Below, piece by piece: positions 1 to 8,890 of a stretch of 64,000 bases of DNA. The DNA is taken from NCBI RefSeq assembly GCF_013364195.1, contig NZ_CP054918.1, positions 7,677,001 to 7,741,000 of the forward strand, in the 5' to 3' direction. Both the position numbers and the translations under genes were made by a program. Source of the DNA: Streptomyces sp. NA04227. Its GTDB lineage: Bacteria > Actinomycetota > Actinomycetes > Streptomycetales > Streptomycetaceae. Under the pieces are notes generated by a model that saw only the letters and a program-made list of their open reading frames with translations, was not told the DNA's origin and did not search any database. Position 1 is the first letter of the stretch; every line of letters begins with the position of its first letter.

Positions 1-414
1 CTGCTCGGCGCGGACTTCGGGCATCCGGCGATCGTCGAGGCGACCGAGCTCGTCGCCCGCGCCGACGGTGTCGTCGTCGGCACCCCCGTCTACAAGGCGT
101 CGTACTCCGGAGTCCTCAAGGCGCTTCTCGACCTGCTGCCGCAGTACGCCCTCGCCGGAAAGACCGTGCTGCCGCTGGCCACCGGCGGCACCGTCGCCCA
201 CGTCCTCGCGATCGACTACGCCCTGCGCCCGGTGCTCGGCTCGATGGGCGCGGACCATGTGGTGCCGGGCTGGTTCACGCTCGACAAGGACATCACCGTG
301 CACGAGGACGGGTCGCTGACCCTCGCGCCGGCCGCCGGTGAGGCCCTCGGGCAGGTCGTCGACCGGTTCTCGGCCGCCCTCGGGTACCGGCCCGTCCTGG
401 CCGCGGCGGGCTGA
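1..414 (+). CDS. ssuE: NADPH-dependent FMN reductase, SsuE-like (5' truncated by window)
   Basis: The reading frame is open from base 1 to a TGA at 412-414 and has no start in the window, so this is the C-terminal ~137 residues of a flavodoxin-fold FMN reductase. The stretch VVVGTPVYKASYSGVLKALL, followed by GKTVLPLATGGT, matches the NAD(P)H:FMN oxidoreductase family (SsuE/MsuE), which supplies reduced flavin to two-component monooxygenases. The next gene begins 2 bases after the stop, and an SsuD-like monooxygenase follows. This supports a role as flavin donor in organosulfur desulfurisation. The N-terminal part and the promoter lie outside the window. The SsuE rather than MsuE assignment is by context. 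Confidence 0.85.
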   Translation: MLGADFGHPAIVEATELVARADGVVVGTPVYKASYSGVLKALLDLLPQYALAGKTVLPLATGGTVAHVLAIDYALRPVLGSMGADHVVPGWFTLDKDITVHEDGSLTLAPAAGEALGQVVDRFSAALGYRPVLAAAG

Positions 415-416
415 CC

Positions 417-1601
417 GTGACCGCCCATGTCATCGCCGACGAGGCCGAGGCCCTGACCGTGGCCGCCGCCCTCGCAGCGGAGTTCCGTGCCGAAGCGGGC
501 CGACGGGACGCCGAACGCAGGCTGCCGCTCCGGGAGTTGGACCGGCTCTCCGCCTCCGGACTGCTCGCCGTCACCGTTCCCGCCGAGCACGGGGGAGCGG
601 ACGTGAGCGCCCTGACCCTGGCGGAGATCTTCCGGCTGCTCGCCTCGGCCGACAGCAGCATCGCCCAGATCCCCCAGAGCCACTTCGTCTACGTCAATGT
701 GATCCGGCGCCAAGGCACCCCGGAGCAACGGAAGTTCTTCTTCGCCGAGCTGCTCGCGGGCCGCCGATTCGGCAACGCCCAGTCCGAGGCGGGCACCCGG
801 CACGTCCAGGACATCCGCACCCGGCTGACGGCACGGCCGGACGGCTCGTACGTACTGGACGGGGTCAAGCACTACTCCACTGGTACCCTGTTCGCCGACT
901 GGATCCCGGTGCTGGCCCGCACCGAGGACGAAGCGCTGCACGTCGCGTATGTGCCGCGCGACGCCCCCGGCGTCACCGTCGTCGACGACTGGGACGGCCT
1001 CGGCCAGCGGACGACCGCGAGCGGCACCGTCCGGCTGGACGCCGTCTCCGTACCGGCCGACCGTGTCCTGCCCCATCATCTCACCTTCGAAGGACCCCAA
1101 CTCCACGGTGCGGTGGCCGAGTTGCTCCATGCCGCCATCGACGCCGGCATCGCAGGAGCGGCACTCGCCGAGGCGGCGGAGTTCGTCCGGACGAAGAGTC
1201 GTCCCTGGTTCGAGAGCGGCGTCGAAACGGCCGCCGAGGACCCCTTGTTGATCCAGCGGTTCGGTGAACTGGCCCTGGACACAAGGGCGTCGGAGGCGCT
1301 GCTGCGCGAGGCCGCCCGTGCGGTGGACGCGGCACAGGCTCACCTCACCGACGACTCGGCGGCCGAGGCATCGATCGCGGTGGCCGCCGCGAAGGTGGGG
1401 GCGGCCAGGGCCGCGGTGGAGGTGGCGAGCGCGCTCTTCGAAGTGTCCGGCACCCGTTCGGCGCGCAACGCCCTGAATCTGCACCGGTATTGGCGCGACG
1501 CCCGTACGCACACCCTGCACGACCCGGCCCGCTGGAAGATCCAGCACATCGGCCGGTACGTACTCAACGGCACCCGGCCGCCCCGCCACGGCCTGCTCTG
1601 A
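417..1601 (+). CDS. SfnB-type acyl-CoA-dehydrogenase-like flavin monooxygenase
   Basis: This 394-residue protein has the acyl-CoA dehydrogenase / DszC fold: helical N-terminal domain, middle beta domain (YVLDGVKHYSTGTLFADWIP) and C-terminal helical domain. It resembles the SfnB family of sulfur-acquisition oxidoreductases, flavin-dependent enzymes related to dibenzothiophene monooxygenase that act on organosulfur compounds. The GTG start lies 2 bases after the reductase stop, so translation is probably coupled. A C-terminal HRYWRDARTHTLHDP stretch is typical of DszC/SfnB-like monooxygenases and differs from true acyl-CoA dehydrogenases. The exact substrate cannot be read from the sequence; a sulfone or sulfonate is inferred from the SsuE/SsuD neighbours. 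Confidence 0.8.
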   Translation: MTAHVIADEAEALTVAAALAAEFRAEAGRRDAERRLPLRELDRLSASGLLAVTVPAEHGGADVSALTLAEIFRLLASADSSIAQIPQSHFVYVNVIRRQGTPEQRKFFFAELLAGRRFGNAQSEAGTRHVQDIRTRLTARPDGSYVLDGVKHYSTGTLFADWIPVLARTEDEALHVAYVPRDAPGVTVVDDWDGLGQRTTASGTVRLDAVSVPADRVLPHHLTFEGPQLHGAVAELLHAAIDAGIAGAALAEAAEFVRTKSRPWFESGVETAAEDPLLIQRFGELALDTRASEALLREAARAVDAAQAHLTDDSAAEASIAVAAAKVGAARAAVEVASALFEVSGTRSARNALNLHRYWRDARTHTLHDPARWKIQHIGRYVLNGTRPPRHGLL

Positions 1602-1639
1602 ACCGAACAACCCCCGGACACTCCCGAACGGAGACCCTC

Positions 1640-2782
1640 GTGTCCCTCACCTTCCACTGGTTCCTGCCCACCAACGGCGACAGTCGGCACGTCGTCGGAG
1701 GCGGCCACGGCACGCACGTCACCGCCTCGGGACGGGACCGGCCGCCGACGGTCGCCTATCTGAGCCAGATCGCCCGCGCCGCCGAGGACCTCGGCTTCGT
1801 CGGGGCGCTCACTCCCACCGGTGCCTGGTGCGAGGACGCCTGGCTGACCACGGCCATGGTCAGCCAGCACACCGAGCGCCTGAAGTTCCTGGTCGCCTTC
1901 CGGCCCGGCTTCGTCTCGCCGACGCTCGCCGCGCAGATGGCCGACACCTTCCAGCGGCAGACCGGGGGACGGCTGCTCCTCAACGTCGTGACCGGCGGCG
2001 AGAGCCACGAGCAGCGCGCCTACGGCGACTTCCTGGACAAGGAAGCGCGCTACCGGCGCACCGGCGAATTCCTGAAGATCGTACGGGGGTTGTGGTCGGG
2101 CGGGACGGTCGATCTGGCCGGGGAGCACCTCCATGTGGAGGACGCCAGGCTGGCCCGGTTGCCCGACCCGGTGCCCGAGGTGTACTTCGGCGGCTCGTCG
2201 CCGATCGCGGGCGAGATCGCCGCGAAGCACGTCGACGTGTATCTCACCTGGGGCGAGCCGCCCGCCCAGGTGGCCGAGAAGATCGAGTGGATCCGTACCC
2301 TCGCCGAGAAGGAGGGCCGCACCGTCCGCTTCGGCGTACGGCTGCACGTCATCACCCGCGACACCGCGGCACAGGCCTGGGCGGAGGCGGACCGGCTGCT
2401 CGCGGGCTTCGACCCCGCGACCGTGAAGTCCGTACAGGAAGGCCTCGCCCGCAGCGAGTCCGAGGGCCAGCGGCGGATGCTGGCCCTGCACGGCGGCAGC
2501 CGGGACGGCCTGGAGATCCACCCCCACCTCTGGGCCGGGATCGGGCTGGTCCGCGGCGGCGCCGGGACCGCGCTGGTCGGCAGCCACAAGGAGGTCGCCG
2601 GTCTGATCAAGGAGTACGCGGCCGTCGGCATCGAGGAGTTCGTCCTCTCCGGCTATCCGCACCTGGAGGAGGCGTACTGGTTCGGCGAGGGCGTGCTGCC
2701 GAGGCTCGCCGCCGAGGGTCTGTGGCAGCACCCGTCCGGATCGCGGGCGGCCTCGGCGGCCCGGGTGCCCTTCGCGGGATGA
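1640..2782 (+). CDS. ssuD: FMNH2-dependent alkanesulfonate monooxygenase (LLM class)
   Basis: This 380-residue protein opens with FHWFLPTNGDSRH, very close to the SsuD N-terminus, and continues with the bacterial-luciferase-like TIM-barrel pattern (FLVAFRPG, GGRLLLNVVTGG, VYFGGSS). SsuD cleaves alkanesulfonates to an aldehyde and sulfite using FMNH2 from SsuE. The frame stays open upstream to 1490, but the GTG at 1640 is preferred: it follows a CGGAGA Shine-Dalgarno-like sequence at 1629-1634 and gives the family length. It lies 38 bases after the SfnB-like gene in what looks like one operon. No sulfonate ABC transporter is visible in the window. Confidence 0.88.
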   Translation: MSLTFHWFLPTNGDSRHVVGGGHGTHVTASGRDRPPTVAYLSQIARAAEDLGFVGALTPTGAWCEDAWLTTAMVSQHTERLKFLVAFRPGFVSPTLAAQMADTFQRQTGGRLLLNVVTGGESHEQRAYGDFLDKEARYRRTGEFLKIVRGLWSGGTVDLAGEHLHVEDARLARLPDPVPEVYFGGSSPIAGEIAAKHVDVYLTWGEPPAQVAEKIEWIRTLAEKEGRTVRFGVRLHVITRDTAAQAWAEADRLLAGFDPATVKSVQEGLARSESEGQRRMLALHGGSRDGLEIHPHLWAGIGLVRGGAGTALVGSHKEVAGLIKEYAAVGIEEFVLSGYPHLEEAYWFGEGVLPRLAAEGLWQHPSGSRAASAARVPFAG

Positions 2783-2793
2783 ACGGGCCCGCC

Positions 2794-2827
2794 GGTTCGG
2801 GGCTACGGTGACTCCGCTCCCCGAACC
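2794..2827. terminator. Bidirectional hairpin terminator between ssuD and the PucR-like gene
   Basis: GGTTCGGGG at 2794-2802 is exactly complementary to CCCCGAACC at 2819-2827 with a 16-base loop, and flanking GC bases can extend the stem. It lies between two convergent genes. Confidence 0.7.
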
Positions 2828-2893
2828 CCGCCCGGGCCACGCCCACACCCGTGTTCGCGGCCTCGGCGGGCCGAGCGGTCCCGACGGACCCGC

Positions 2894-3928
2894 TCAGCCG
2901 TCGAGCAGGCGCCAGGAGGTGAGGGCCAGCCGGGCCCTCATCAGCCCGGCGGGCTCGGTGAGTTCCATGCCCAGGGCCCTACCGATGTGGTCGAGGCGGC
3001 GGGCGACGCTGCTGTGGTGCAGATGCAGCAGTTCGGCGGCCCTGCGCAGCGAGCCCGTGACGCAATAGGCGTCCAGGGTGTCGAGATCGTCGGCTCCGGC
3101 GGCCAGGCGCCCGATGGCGGCCAGGTCCCTGTTCTCGCGGACGAGGTCCTCGGGCACCTCCGCGAGCAGCGCCAGCGCGCCCAAGTCGCCGTATCCGACG
3201 ACCGGTTCGCGTGGGCTGGTGAAGCGCAAGGCGGTACGGGCCTCCCGCCAGGACAACTCGGGGCTGTGGCTGCTGCCGATCCCGGCGCGTACGTCCGCGG
3301 GGAACCGGGTCCGGTCCACGGTGGTGGCCAGGATGACCCCCACCTCGGCGAGGGGCGCCGCCTTCACCGGGCGGGCGGGGCAGATCAGGCTGCCCACCCG
3401 GTCGAGCGGAAGCGGCGAACGTACCGCGACGACATGGACCGGCAGGCCGACGGCGAAGCCCAACAGCCGCAGGGCGCGGGCCCGGGCCGCCTCGTCGCTC
3501 TCGGAGCTGACCGCCAGTTCGACGAGGGCGGGGTCCGCCATGGTGGTACGGGCGGGGCCGTACCGTTCGACGACTCCCGCCACCGCGAGGGCCAGCCGGT
3601 CCAGCAGCACCTCGTCGAGCGGACTGGGTCGGCCGGGCCGTTCCAGCCAGACGGTGCCGATCTCCTCCTCGTCCAGAGTGATCGGCACGGTGCTGGACGC
3701 GTCCCCGGGCGGCGCGGCCGCCTCGGTGCCGTCGGGACGCAGCCGCAGGACCCGCCCGGTGCTGTGCAGCCGGATCCCCGCCACGCACTCGGCCAGGCCC
3801 GCGGAGGCGCGGGCGAGCGCGGGCAGATCCACCCGTCGCCGCATCAGGGTGTCGTAGAACATCACGACGCGGATCGCGCCTTCGACTTGGGAATCCAGTC
3901 GGGAGAGTCGTTCGGCCAGGGCCTCCAT
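2894..3928 (-). CDS. PucR-type helix-turn-helix transcriptional regulator
   Basis: This 344-residue protein ends in a PucR/CdaR-type HTH (LDAYCVTGSLRRAAELLHLH, then SSVARRLDHIGRALG, about residues 285-325), the Streptomyces arrangement in which the DNA-binding domain is C-terminal. The rest is a sensory region without a recognisable ligand motif. The ORF extends upstream to 4045, but the extension is proline/arginine-rich, so the ATG at 3928 (MEALAERLSRLD) is chosen; no strong ribosome binding site is seen. It is divergent from the hydrolase at 4024, about 95 bases away, so it may regulate that gene. The effector is unknown. Confidence 0.75.
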   Translation of the reverse strand: MEALAERLSRLDSQVEGAIRVVMFYDTLMRRRVDLPALARASAGLAECVAGIRLHSTGRVLRLRPDGTEAAAPPGDASSTVPITLDEEEIGTVWLERPGRPSPLDEVLLDRLALAVAGVVERYGPARTTMADPALVELAVSSESDEAARARALRLLGFAVGLPVHVVAVRSPLPLDRVGSLICPARPVKAAPLAEVGVILATTVDRTRFPADVRAGIGSSHSPELSWREARTALRFTSPREPVVGYGDLGALALLAEVPEDLVRENRDLAAIGRLAAGADDLDTLDAYCVTGSLRRAAELLHLHHSSVARRLDHIGRALGMELTEPAGLMRARLALTSWRLLDG

Positions 3929-4023
3929 GAGGGGAGGATAGGCGCCGCCCGGCGGACGCGGCGGGCGGGATACCCGACGGGCGTCGGATGATCCGCGCGG
4001 CCGCGGCACCGAGGATGGTCGCC

Positions 4024-4926
4024 ATGGACCCCGAACTCGAAGCATTCGTCCCGCTGTTCCCTCGCGCCGACCTCACCGACCCCATCACCCAGCGCGACAA
4101 CTTCGCCCAACTGGCCGCCTCCGTACCGTCACCCGACACCACCGGCCTGGACATCGAGGACCGTACGGTGCCCGCCGATCCCGAGGTGGCGGTAAGGATC
4201 TACCGTCCGCGCGAGTCGCCCGAACCGCGGGGTGCCCTCATATGGCTGCACGGCGGCGGATGGGTCATGGGCAACCTGGAGACCGAGCATCCGTGGGCGG
4301 CCCGGATCGCGACCGGCTCCGGCGCGGTGGTGATCTCGGTGAACTACCGCCTGGCGCCCGAGAATCCGTTCCCCGCGGCGCTGGACGACGCCTACGCCGT
4401 ACTGAACTGGACCGCCGAGTACGCGGCCGAACTCGGGATCGACCCGGACCGGATCGCGGTCGGGGGCCACAGCGCGGGCGGCGGTCTCGCGGCCGGGGTG
4501 GCACTGCGGGCACGAGACGAGCAGGGCCCGGCGATCTGCTTCCAACTGCTCAACCAGCCGGGGCTCGACGACCGTCAACAGACGTGGTCGGTACGGAACT
4601 TCACGGACACGCCCTGGATGAACAGCGACAAGGTGGCCGCTGCGTGGCGGCACTACCTGGGCCCGGCCACCGCCACGCAGTACGCCGCCCCGGCCCGGGC
4701 CACCGATCTGTCCGGCCTGCCGCCCGCCTACATAGCCGCCGCGGAGTTCTGTCCGAACCGCGACGAGAACATCGCCTACGCGCAGCGCCTCCTCGAGGCG
4801 GGCGTTTCGGTGGAACTCCATCAGTGGGCCGGTACGTTTCACGGCTCGCAGGCGATCCTGACCGCTGAGGTGTCCCAGCGGCAGCACGCGGAGATCTACG
4901 CGGTGCTGCGCCGCGCCCTCGCCTAG
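4024..4926 (+). CDS. Alpha/beta hydrolase, HSL (lipase/esterase) family, with altered acid residue
   Basis: This 300-residue protein has the hormone-sensitive-lipase signature: oxyanion-hole HGGGW at residues 76-80 and nucleophile elbow GGHSAGG with Ser150. The catalytic His is probably His273 (GTFHGS). The family's acid motif DPLRDE reads CPNRDE here, so the usual Asp position is Cys243, confirmed from the codon TGT; Asp248 is the nearest acidic replacement. ATG at 4024 is preferred because GAGG lies about 10 bases upstream; an in-frame ATG at 4015 is the alternative. It is divergent from a PucR-type regulator, and its stop overlaps that of the convergent propeller gene. The substrate is unknown. 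Confidence 0.82.
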   Translation: MDPELEAFVPLFPRADLTDPITQRDNFAQLAASVPSPDTTGLDIEDRTVPADPEVAVRIYRPRESPEPRGALIWLHGGGWVMGNLETEHPWAARIATGSGAVVISVNYRLAPENPFPAALDDAYAVLNWTAEYAAELGIDPDRIAVGGHSAGGGLAAGVALRARDEQGPAICFQLLNQPGLDDRQQTWSVRNFTDTPWMNSDKVAAAWRHYLGPATATQYAAPARATDLSGLPPAYIAAAEFCPNRDENIAYAQRLLEAGVSVELHQWAGTFHGSQAILTAEVSQRQHAEIYAVLRRALA

Positions 4927-6071
4927 TGCTCTCCGAATACCAGCGCGATGCCCAACGGCCGTTCACCCGCCGTCAGTCGACGACTCCCACCGGAGTCGAG
5001 GTCGACGACGGTGATGCCGTTCCAGTAGCCGTCGCGGGTGAAGCCTCCGGTCACATACGCGGTCGCGCCGTCCGGGCTGACGGCGACATCCTCATGCGGT
5101 CCCGTGAGGGGGATGACCTTCTCCTCGCCGCCCGGGGCGCGGACGGTCAGCGACGGCGACTCGTCCTCGGCCGGGTCGATGGGGCCCGTGCCCACCGCCA
5201 GCAGCGTGCCGTCCCCGGTGATCGTCACACCGTGCTGGTGTGTGTTGGCGGTCATCTCCTCGGTGTGGGACTCGCCTGTCAGCGGGTCCAGGACGACCAG
5301 CCGCTCCCCTTCGAAGGGCAGCAGCAGTTTCCCGTCCGCCGGGCGTACCGCGGCGTAGTGCGGCTTGAGCCAGGAGCCGAGGCCGCCTCGGGTGCCGTAC
5401 GGGGCCACCTCGATGCGGCGGGTGTCCAGGGAATCGGTGGCCACGACCGTGACATCGAAGGAGTCGTGGCCGGTGGCGTACACCTCGCCGCCGTCCTCGG
5501 AGACATCCACGTCGAACGGGCGGCGGCCGACCTCGGCGGTGCCCGCGACCTTCAGCGTGCCGGTGTCGACGACTTCCAACGCGCCGTTTTTGCCCGGGTG
5601 GTTGACACCGACGTACGCCCGGCGGCCGTCGGGCCCGAGGGCGATGCCCATGCCGCCGCCCCGGTACTCGCCGTGCGTCGGCTCACCGATGCCCTCCGAC
5701 TCGTACGGGACGACTGCGATGCGCTTGCGCGCGGACGTGTCGACGACGGCGACACCCTCGGCCGTGGCGACCCAGGCCCGGCCGTCCCGGCCGACGACGA
5801 GACCGTAGGGGGCGGTGCCGACCTTCACGGAGTCGAAGGCGCCCCGGTCGGGGGCGACGAACGTGACCGTGTCGGCGCCGAAGTCGGCCACCAGGAGGGT
5901 CCCTTCGGGCGACCTGCCCTCGGGGGTGGGGACGGGGGCGGTGGCCGACCTGGCCGGGGCGGGTGAGGCGTTGCCGTCCGCGCCGTCGGCCCGGGTGACG
6001 CAGCCTCCGGCGACGAGCGCCGCGGCTGCCACGAGCGTCGCCCGCGTCACCCGGCTCCGAGTCGGCCTCAC
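4923..6071 (-). CDS. YncE-like beta-propeller lipoprotein
   Basis: This 382-residue secreted lipoprotein has a lipobox VAGGC with Cys24. The remainder shows repeated beta-propeller blades (for example VVGRDGRAWVATAEGVAVVD, FDVDVSEDGGEVYATG, VSPDGATAYVTGG), as in the YncE/YVTN seven-bladed propeller family. These extracytoplasmic propellers generally act in binding or scaffolding; no catalytic residue is evident. The start codon overlaps the stop of the upstream ankyrin gene by 4 bases, so the two are probably co-translated. At the 3' end the stop shares the palindromic CTAG at 4923-4926 with the stop of the convergent hydrolase gene. Confidence 0.8.
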   Translation of the reverse strand: MRPTRSRVTRATLVAAAALVAGGCVTRADGADGNASPAPARSATAPVPTPEGRSPEGTLLVADFGADTVTFVAPDRGAFDSVKVGTAPYGLVVGRDGRAWVATAEGVAVVDTSARKRIAVVPYESEGIGEPTHGEYRGGGMGIALGPDGRRAYVGVNHPGKNGALEVVDTGTLKVAGTAEVGRRPFDVDVSEDGGEVYATGHDSFDVTVVATDSLDTRRIEVAPYGTRGGLGSWLKPHYAAVRPADGKLLLPFEGERLVVLDPLTGESHTEEMTANTHQHGVTITGDGTLLAVGTGPIDPAEDESPSLTVRAPGGEEKVIPLTGPHEDVAVSPDGATAYVTGGFTRDGYWNGITVVDLDSGGSRRLTAGERPLGIALVFGEH

Positions 6072-6664
6072 CGCACGGCCCTCAGCAGGCCCGCGATCTC
6101 CGAAAAGCCGCGCCGCTCGGCGTGTTCCAGGGCGGTGACCCCGTCGCCGTCGGGGAGGTCCACGGTGGCTCCGGCCGTCAGGAGCAGTTCGACGATCTCC
6201 TGGTGGGGGAGGCCGCCGTCGCCGAGGATCACCGCCTCCAGGAGGGCCGTCCAGCCGAGGCGGTTGACATGGTCGACGTCCATGTCGGTTTCGCGGAGCA
6301 CCGCCCGTACGTAGTCCACGTGGCCCCGCTCGGCCGCCGGGATCAGCGATACGCCTCCGAAGCGGTTGGTCACTGTCATGTCGGGGCTCGCGGGCAACAA
6401 GGCGCGCAGCATGGCGACACTGCCCGTGACGCCGGTGACCAGCCAGGCGCTGTCGCCGCGGTCGTCCTGGGCGTTCGGATCGGCACCGGCGGCGACGAGG
6501 AGTCCGGCCGCCGCGACATGGTCTCCGAGCGAGGTGAGCAGCAGCGGCGTGCGGCGGTGCGCGTCCCGCGCCTCCACCCCGCCACCGGCGTCGAGCGCGG
6601 CACGCACGGCTGGGGCGTCACCGGCGGCCGCGGCCTCCAGCAGGGCGGCATCGACAGTGTTCAC
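6068..6664 (-). CDS. Ankyrin-repeat protein
   Basis: This 198-residue protein is built almost entirely of ankyrin repeats (RTPLLLTSLGDHVAAAGLLV, ADPNAQDDRG, GWTALLEAV, GVTALEHAERRGF), about five units, with no signal peptide, so it is cytoplasmic. GTG start at 6664 is preceded by a strong GAGGAG nine bases upstream. It overlaps the downstream propeller gene by 4 bases. Streptomyces ankyrin proteins near redox genes are sometimes implicated in catalase or oxidative-stress function (AnkB-like), but nothing here proves that. The partner is unknown. Confidence 0.8.
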   Translation of the reverse strand: MNTVDAALLEAAAAGDAPAVRAALDAGGGVEARDAHRRTPLLLTSLGDHVAAAGLLVAAGADPNAQDDRGDSAWLVTGVTGSVAMLRALLPASPDMTVTNRFGGVSLIPAAERGHVDYVRAVLRETDMDVDHVNRLGWTALLEAVILGDGGLPHQEIVELLLTAGATVDLPDGDGVTALEHAERRGFSEIAGLLRAVR

Positions 6665-6790
6665 GGCAGGTCACTCCTCGGGATCGGCGGCTATGGCCTG
6701 GACCAGCGGCACCCGGTACGGGAGAGGGGGAACGCGAATGCCGCCGGGACGTGGGGCCGGGAACGCCTCTCGGCGGCTCCCGGCGGGTGG

Positions 6791-7351
6791 TCACTTGGTC
6801 AGCGAGGCGACGCCCGCCTGCGCGAACTTCTCGTCCAGGTCGCCGGAGGGCGCACCCGCGACACCGATTCCGGCGATCGGCGCGCCCTCGGACGCGACCG
6901 GAGCGCCGCCGCCGAGGAAGAGCGTGCCCGGAATGTCCTTCAGTGTCGGGGCGTCGTCGAGGCGCTTGGTCAGCTCGGAGGTCGGGGCGTTCCAGGAGAC
7001 GGCGGTGAACGCCTTCTCCTCGGCGGCCTCGTACGACTGCGGTCCCGCGCCGTCGCCGCGCAGGGTGACGATCGTATTGCCGTCGCGGTCGACCACGGCC
7101 ACCGAGACGCGCTGGTTCTCCTTCGCCGCCGCGTTCATGGCGGCCCGGGCGGCGTCGGTGGCGGCGTCGATGGTCAGGCGGGTGCGCTCGGTGGTGTTCT
7201 CGTCCGCCGGCTTGGCGGGCGCGGCAGCGGCCGGAGCCGACTCGGGGCCGGCCGCGCTCGCGGACCAGGCGCCGACGCCACCGATCGCGAGGGCGGCGGC
7301 GAGGGTGCCGCCGGTGAGGACGCGGGCGCGCTTCGACAGCTTCTGCTGCAT
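6791..7351 (-). CDS. hbpS: Secreted haem-binding sensor protein, HbpS/GlcG family
   Basis: This 186-residue protein has an N-terminal signal peptide (KRARVLTGGTLAAALAIGG, cleavage near residue 33, SASA-A) and a GlcG/HbpS domain (LTIDAATDAARAAMNAA, VVDRDGNTIVTLRGD, LFLGGGAPV, GIGVAGAPSGDLDE). HbpS of Streptomyces reticuli is an extracellular octameric haem-binding protein that, under iron/haem oxidative stress, modulates the sensor kinase SenS. Here hbpS is divergent from a NarL-type kinase/regulator pair with matching properties, which strongly supports the assignment. The length agrees with S. reticuli HbpS. The furS-cpeB catalase-peroxidase genes that neighbour this module in S. reticuli are not present in the window. 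Confidence 0.85.
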   Translation of the reverse strand: MQQKLSKRARVLTGGTLAAALAIGGVGAWSASAAGPESAPAAAAPAKPADENTTERTRLTIDAATDAARAAMNAAAKENQRVSVAVVDRDGNTIVTLRGDGAGPQSYEAAEEKAFTAVSWNAPTSELTKRLDDAPTLKDIPGTLFLGGGAPVASEGAPIAGIGVAGAPSGDLDEKFAQAGVASLTK

Positions 7352-7520
7352 GGGTCAGCTCCATGGGATCGGGGCGTGGCAGGGGTGCCGGAGCGGGCGG
7401 ATCACCCGTGGGTCGGTGGCTGGGCCGTCGCCGTCCCGCTCCGAGATCCATCCTGGCGGGACGAACCCGCCGCACCCCTCGTCGTACCGGACGGTCCCGG
7501 CGGCCCGGACGGGCGACGCC

Positions 7521-7544
7521 GGGGTCGTCCGATCGGACGACCCC
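7521..7544. promoter_or_regulatory. Perfect 24-bp palindrome between hbpS and senS, candidate SenR operator
   Basis: Half-site GGGGTCGTCCGA at 7521-7532 is followed directly by its exact reverse complement at 7533-7544. It lies 170 bases upstream of hbpS and 129 bases upstream of the senS start in a 321-bp divergent spacer. A perfect dyad in this position is what a dimeric LuxR/NarL-type response regulator would bind; binding by SenR is inferred. I saw no other feature in the rest of the 7352-7672 spacer. Confidence 0.6.
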
Positions 7545-7672
7545 ATGGGCCGACCGAACCGGGAGAGTGGAACCCTGCATGGGGGCAACCGCCCGGACCC
7601 CCGCGAGGGGCGCGCGGCGACCCGCAGGGCGGCCGACAGGCCCGGGCCAATCGGGAGCGAAGGCGGTACGCG

Positions 7673-8890
7673 GTGGACGCGAGAGGGCAGCTGCCGACCG
7701 GCGACCCGGACGCCGGCAGGCTGGCGTACGTCGTCCACGCGACGTTCGTCGTGCTGCTCGCCGCCGCCACCGTGCGCTTCGTACAGCGGCACGGCAGCAA
7801 CGCCAACCTGCCCGCGGTGATCGTCCTCGCCTTGCTCCTCGCCGTGCTGTACGTGGCCATCTCCCGGCTGCGACCCCTCACGGCCCCGCAGCTTCCGGTG
7901 TCCTGGCCGCCCGCCGGTCACCTGGCGGTCCTGGTCCCGCTGGTCGCGGTGTGGGCGGCGCTGGTGAGCCAGGCGCCGAGCTTCGCCTGGGTCGCGGTCC
8001 CGCTCATCTACGTCACGCTGCACACCCTGCCCCTGTCGGCCGCGTTCGCCCTGATCGCCGTCCTCACCCTCTTCGCGATCACCGCACAGCTCACCCTGGC
8101 CGGCCGCTTCGACCTGGACCTCGTGGTCGGCCCGGCCGCCGTCGTCGCCTTCGCCACGGCGGTCTTCGCCCGGCTCCAGCGGCTGGCCGTACGTCAGCGG
8201 TCACTGATCGACGACCTGATCCGCACCCGCCGGGAGCTCGCCGCCACCGAGCGACGGGCGGGCGTCCTCACCGAGCGGCAGCGCCTGTCCATGGAGATCC
8301 ACGACACCCTCGCGCAGGGCCTGTCGAGCCAGCGGATGCTCCTGCAGGCCGCGACGCGCGTCTGGGACGCCGACCCGGTCAAGGCCCACGGCCACATCCG
8401 GACTGCCGCGACGATCGCCGATCACAACCTCGCCGAGGCCCGCCGCTTCGTCCACGACCTGGCCCCCGCCGACCTGGCCGAGGGCAGCGGCCTGCCCGAG
8501 GCTCTGCGCACCCTCGCCTCCCGGGAGAGCGACGCCGCGCTCACCGTCCGGGTCCACATCGACGACCACACCGGCGTCCCGCTGCCCGACCGGGTGCAGT
8601 CCGCCCTGCTGCGCATCGCCCAGGGCGCCCTGGCGAACGTACGTGAGCACGCGCAGGCGACGACCGCGACCCTCACCCTCACCACGCTGGAGGACGAGGC
8701 GGTCCTGGACGTCGCCGACGACGGCCGAGGCTTCGACCGGGCGGCCCGTCCCTCCACAGCCGTCCGCGGACACGGCATCCCGGCGATCAACGCCCGGCTC
8801 CGCCAGCTCGGCGGCACCCTCACCATCGACTCGGCGCCCGGCGAAGGCACCGTCCTGACCGCCGCGATCCCCCTGGAGCAGCCACAGTGA
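7673..8890 (+). CDS. senS: Sensor histidine kinase, NarL/DesK type, SenS-like
   Basis: This 405-residue membrane kinase has about five hydrophobic segments in residues 18-170 (VVHATFVVLLAAATVRF, AVIVLALLLAVLYVAI, a long central hydrophobic stretch, VVGPAAVVAFATAVF). A HisKA_3 dimerisation helix follows with phospho-acceptor His210 (SMEIHDTLAQGL). The C-terminal HATPase domain has an N box (ANVREHAQ) and a G1 box (DDGRGFD). GTG at 7673 is chosen because AAGG sits about 9 bases upstream and the longer frame has no sensible start. It overlaps the regulator gene by 4 bases. In S. reticuli, SenS interacts with extracellular HbpS and phosphorylates SenR in response to haem and redox stress. Confidence 0.85.
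   Translation: MDARGQLPTGDPDAGRLAYVVHATFVVLLAAATVRFVQRHGSNANLPAVIVLALLLAVLYVAISRLRPLTAPQLPVSWPPAGHLAVLVPLVAVWAALVSQAPSFAWVAVPLIYVTLHTLPLSAAFALIAVLTLFAITAQLTLAGRFDLDLVVGPAAVVAFATAVFARLQRLAVRQRSLIDDLIRTRRELAATERRAGVLTERQRLSMEIHDTLAQGLSSQRMLLQAATRVWDADPVKAHGHIRTAATIADHNLAEARRFVHDLAPADLAEGSGLPEALRTLASRESDAALTVRVHIDDHTGVPLPDRVQSALLRIAQGALANVREHAQATTATLTLTTLEDEAVLDVADDGRGFDRAARPSTAVRGHGIPAINARLRQLGGTLTIDSAPGEGTVLTAAIPLEQPQ

Noticed and set aside
6122..7672. Long upstream extension of the SenS frame
   Set aside because: It runs opposite the ankyrin and HbpS genes, is low-complexity in composition, and has no domain; GTG 7673 has a ribosome binding site and gives the family length.
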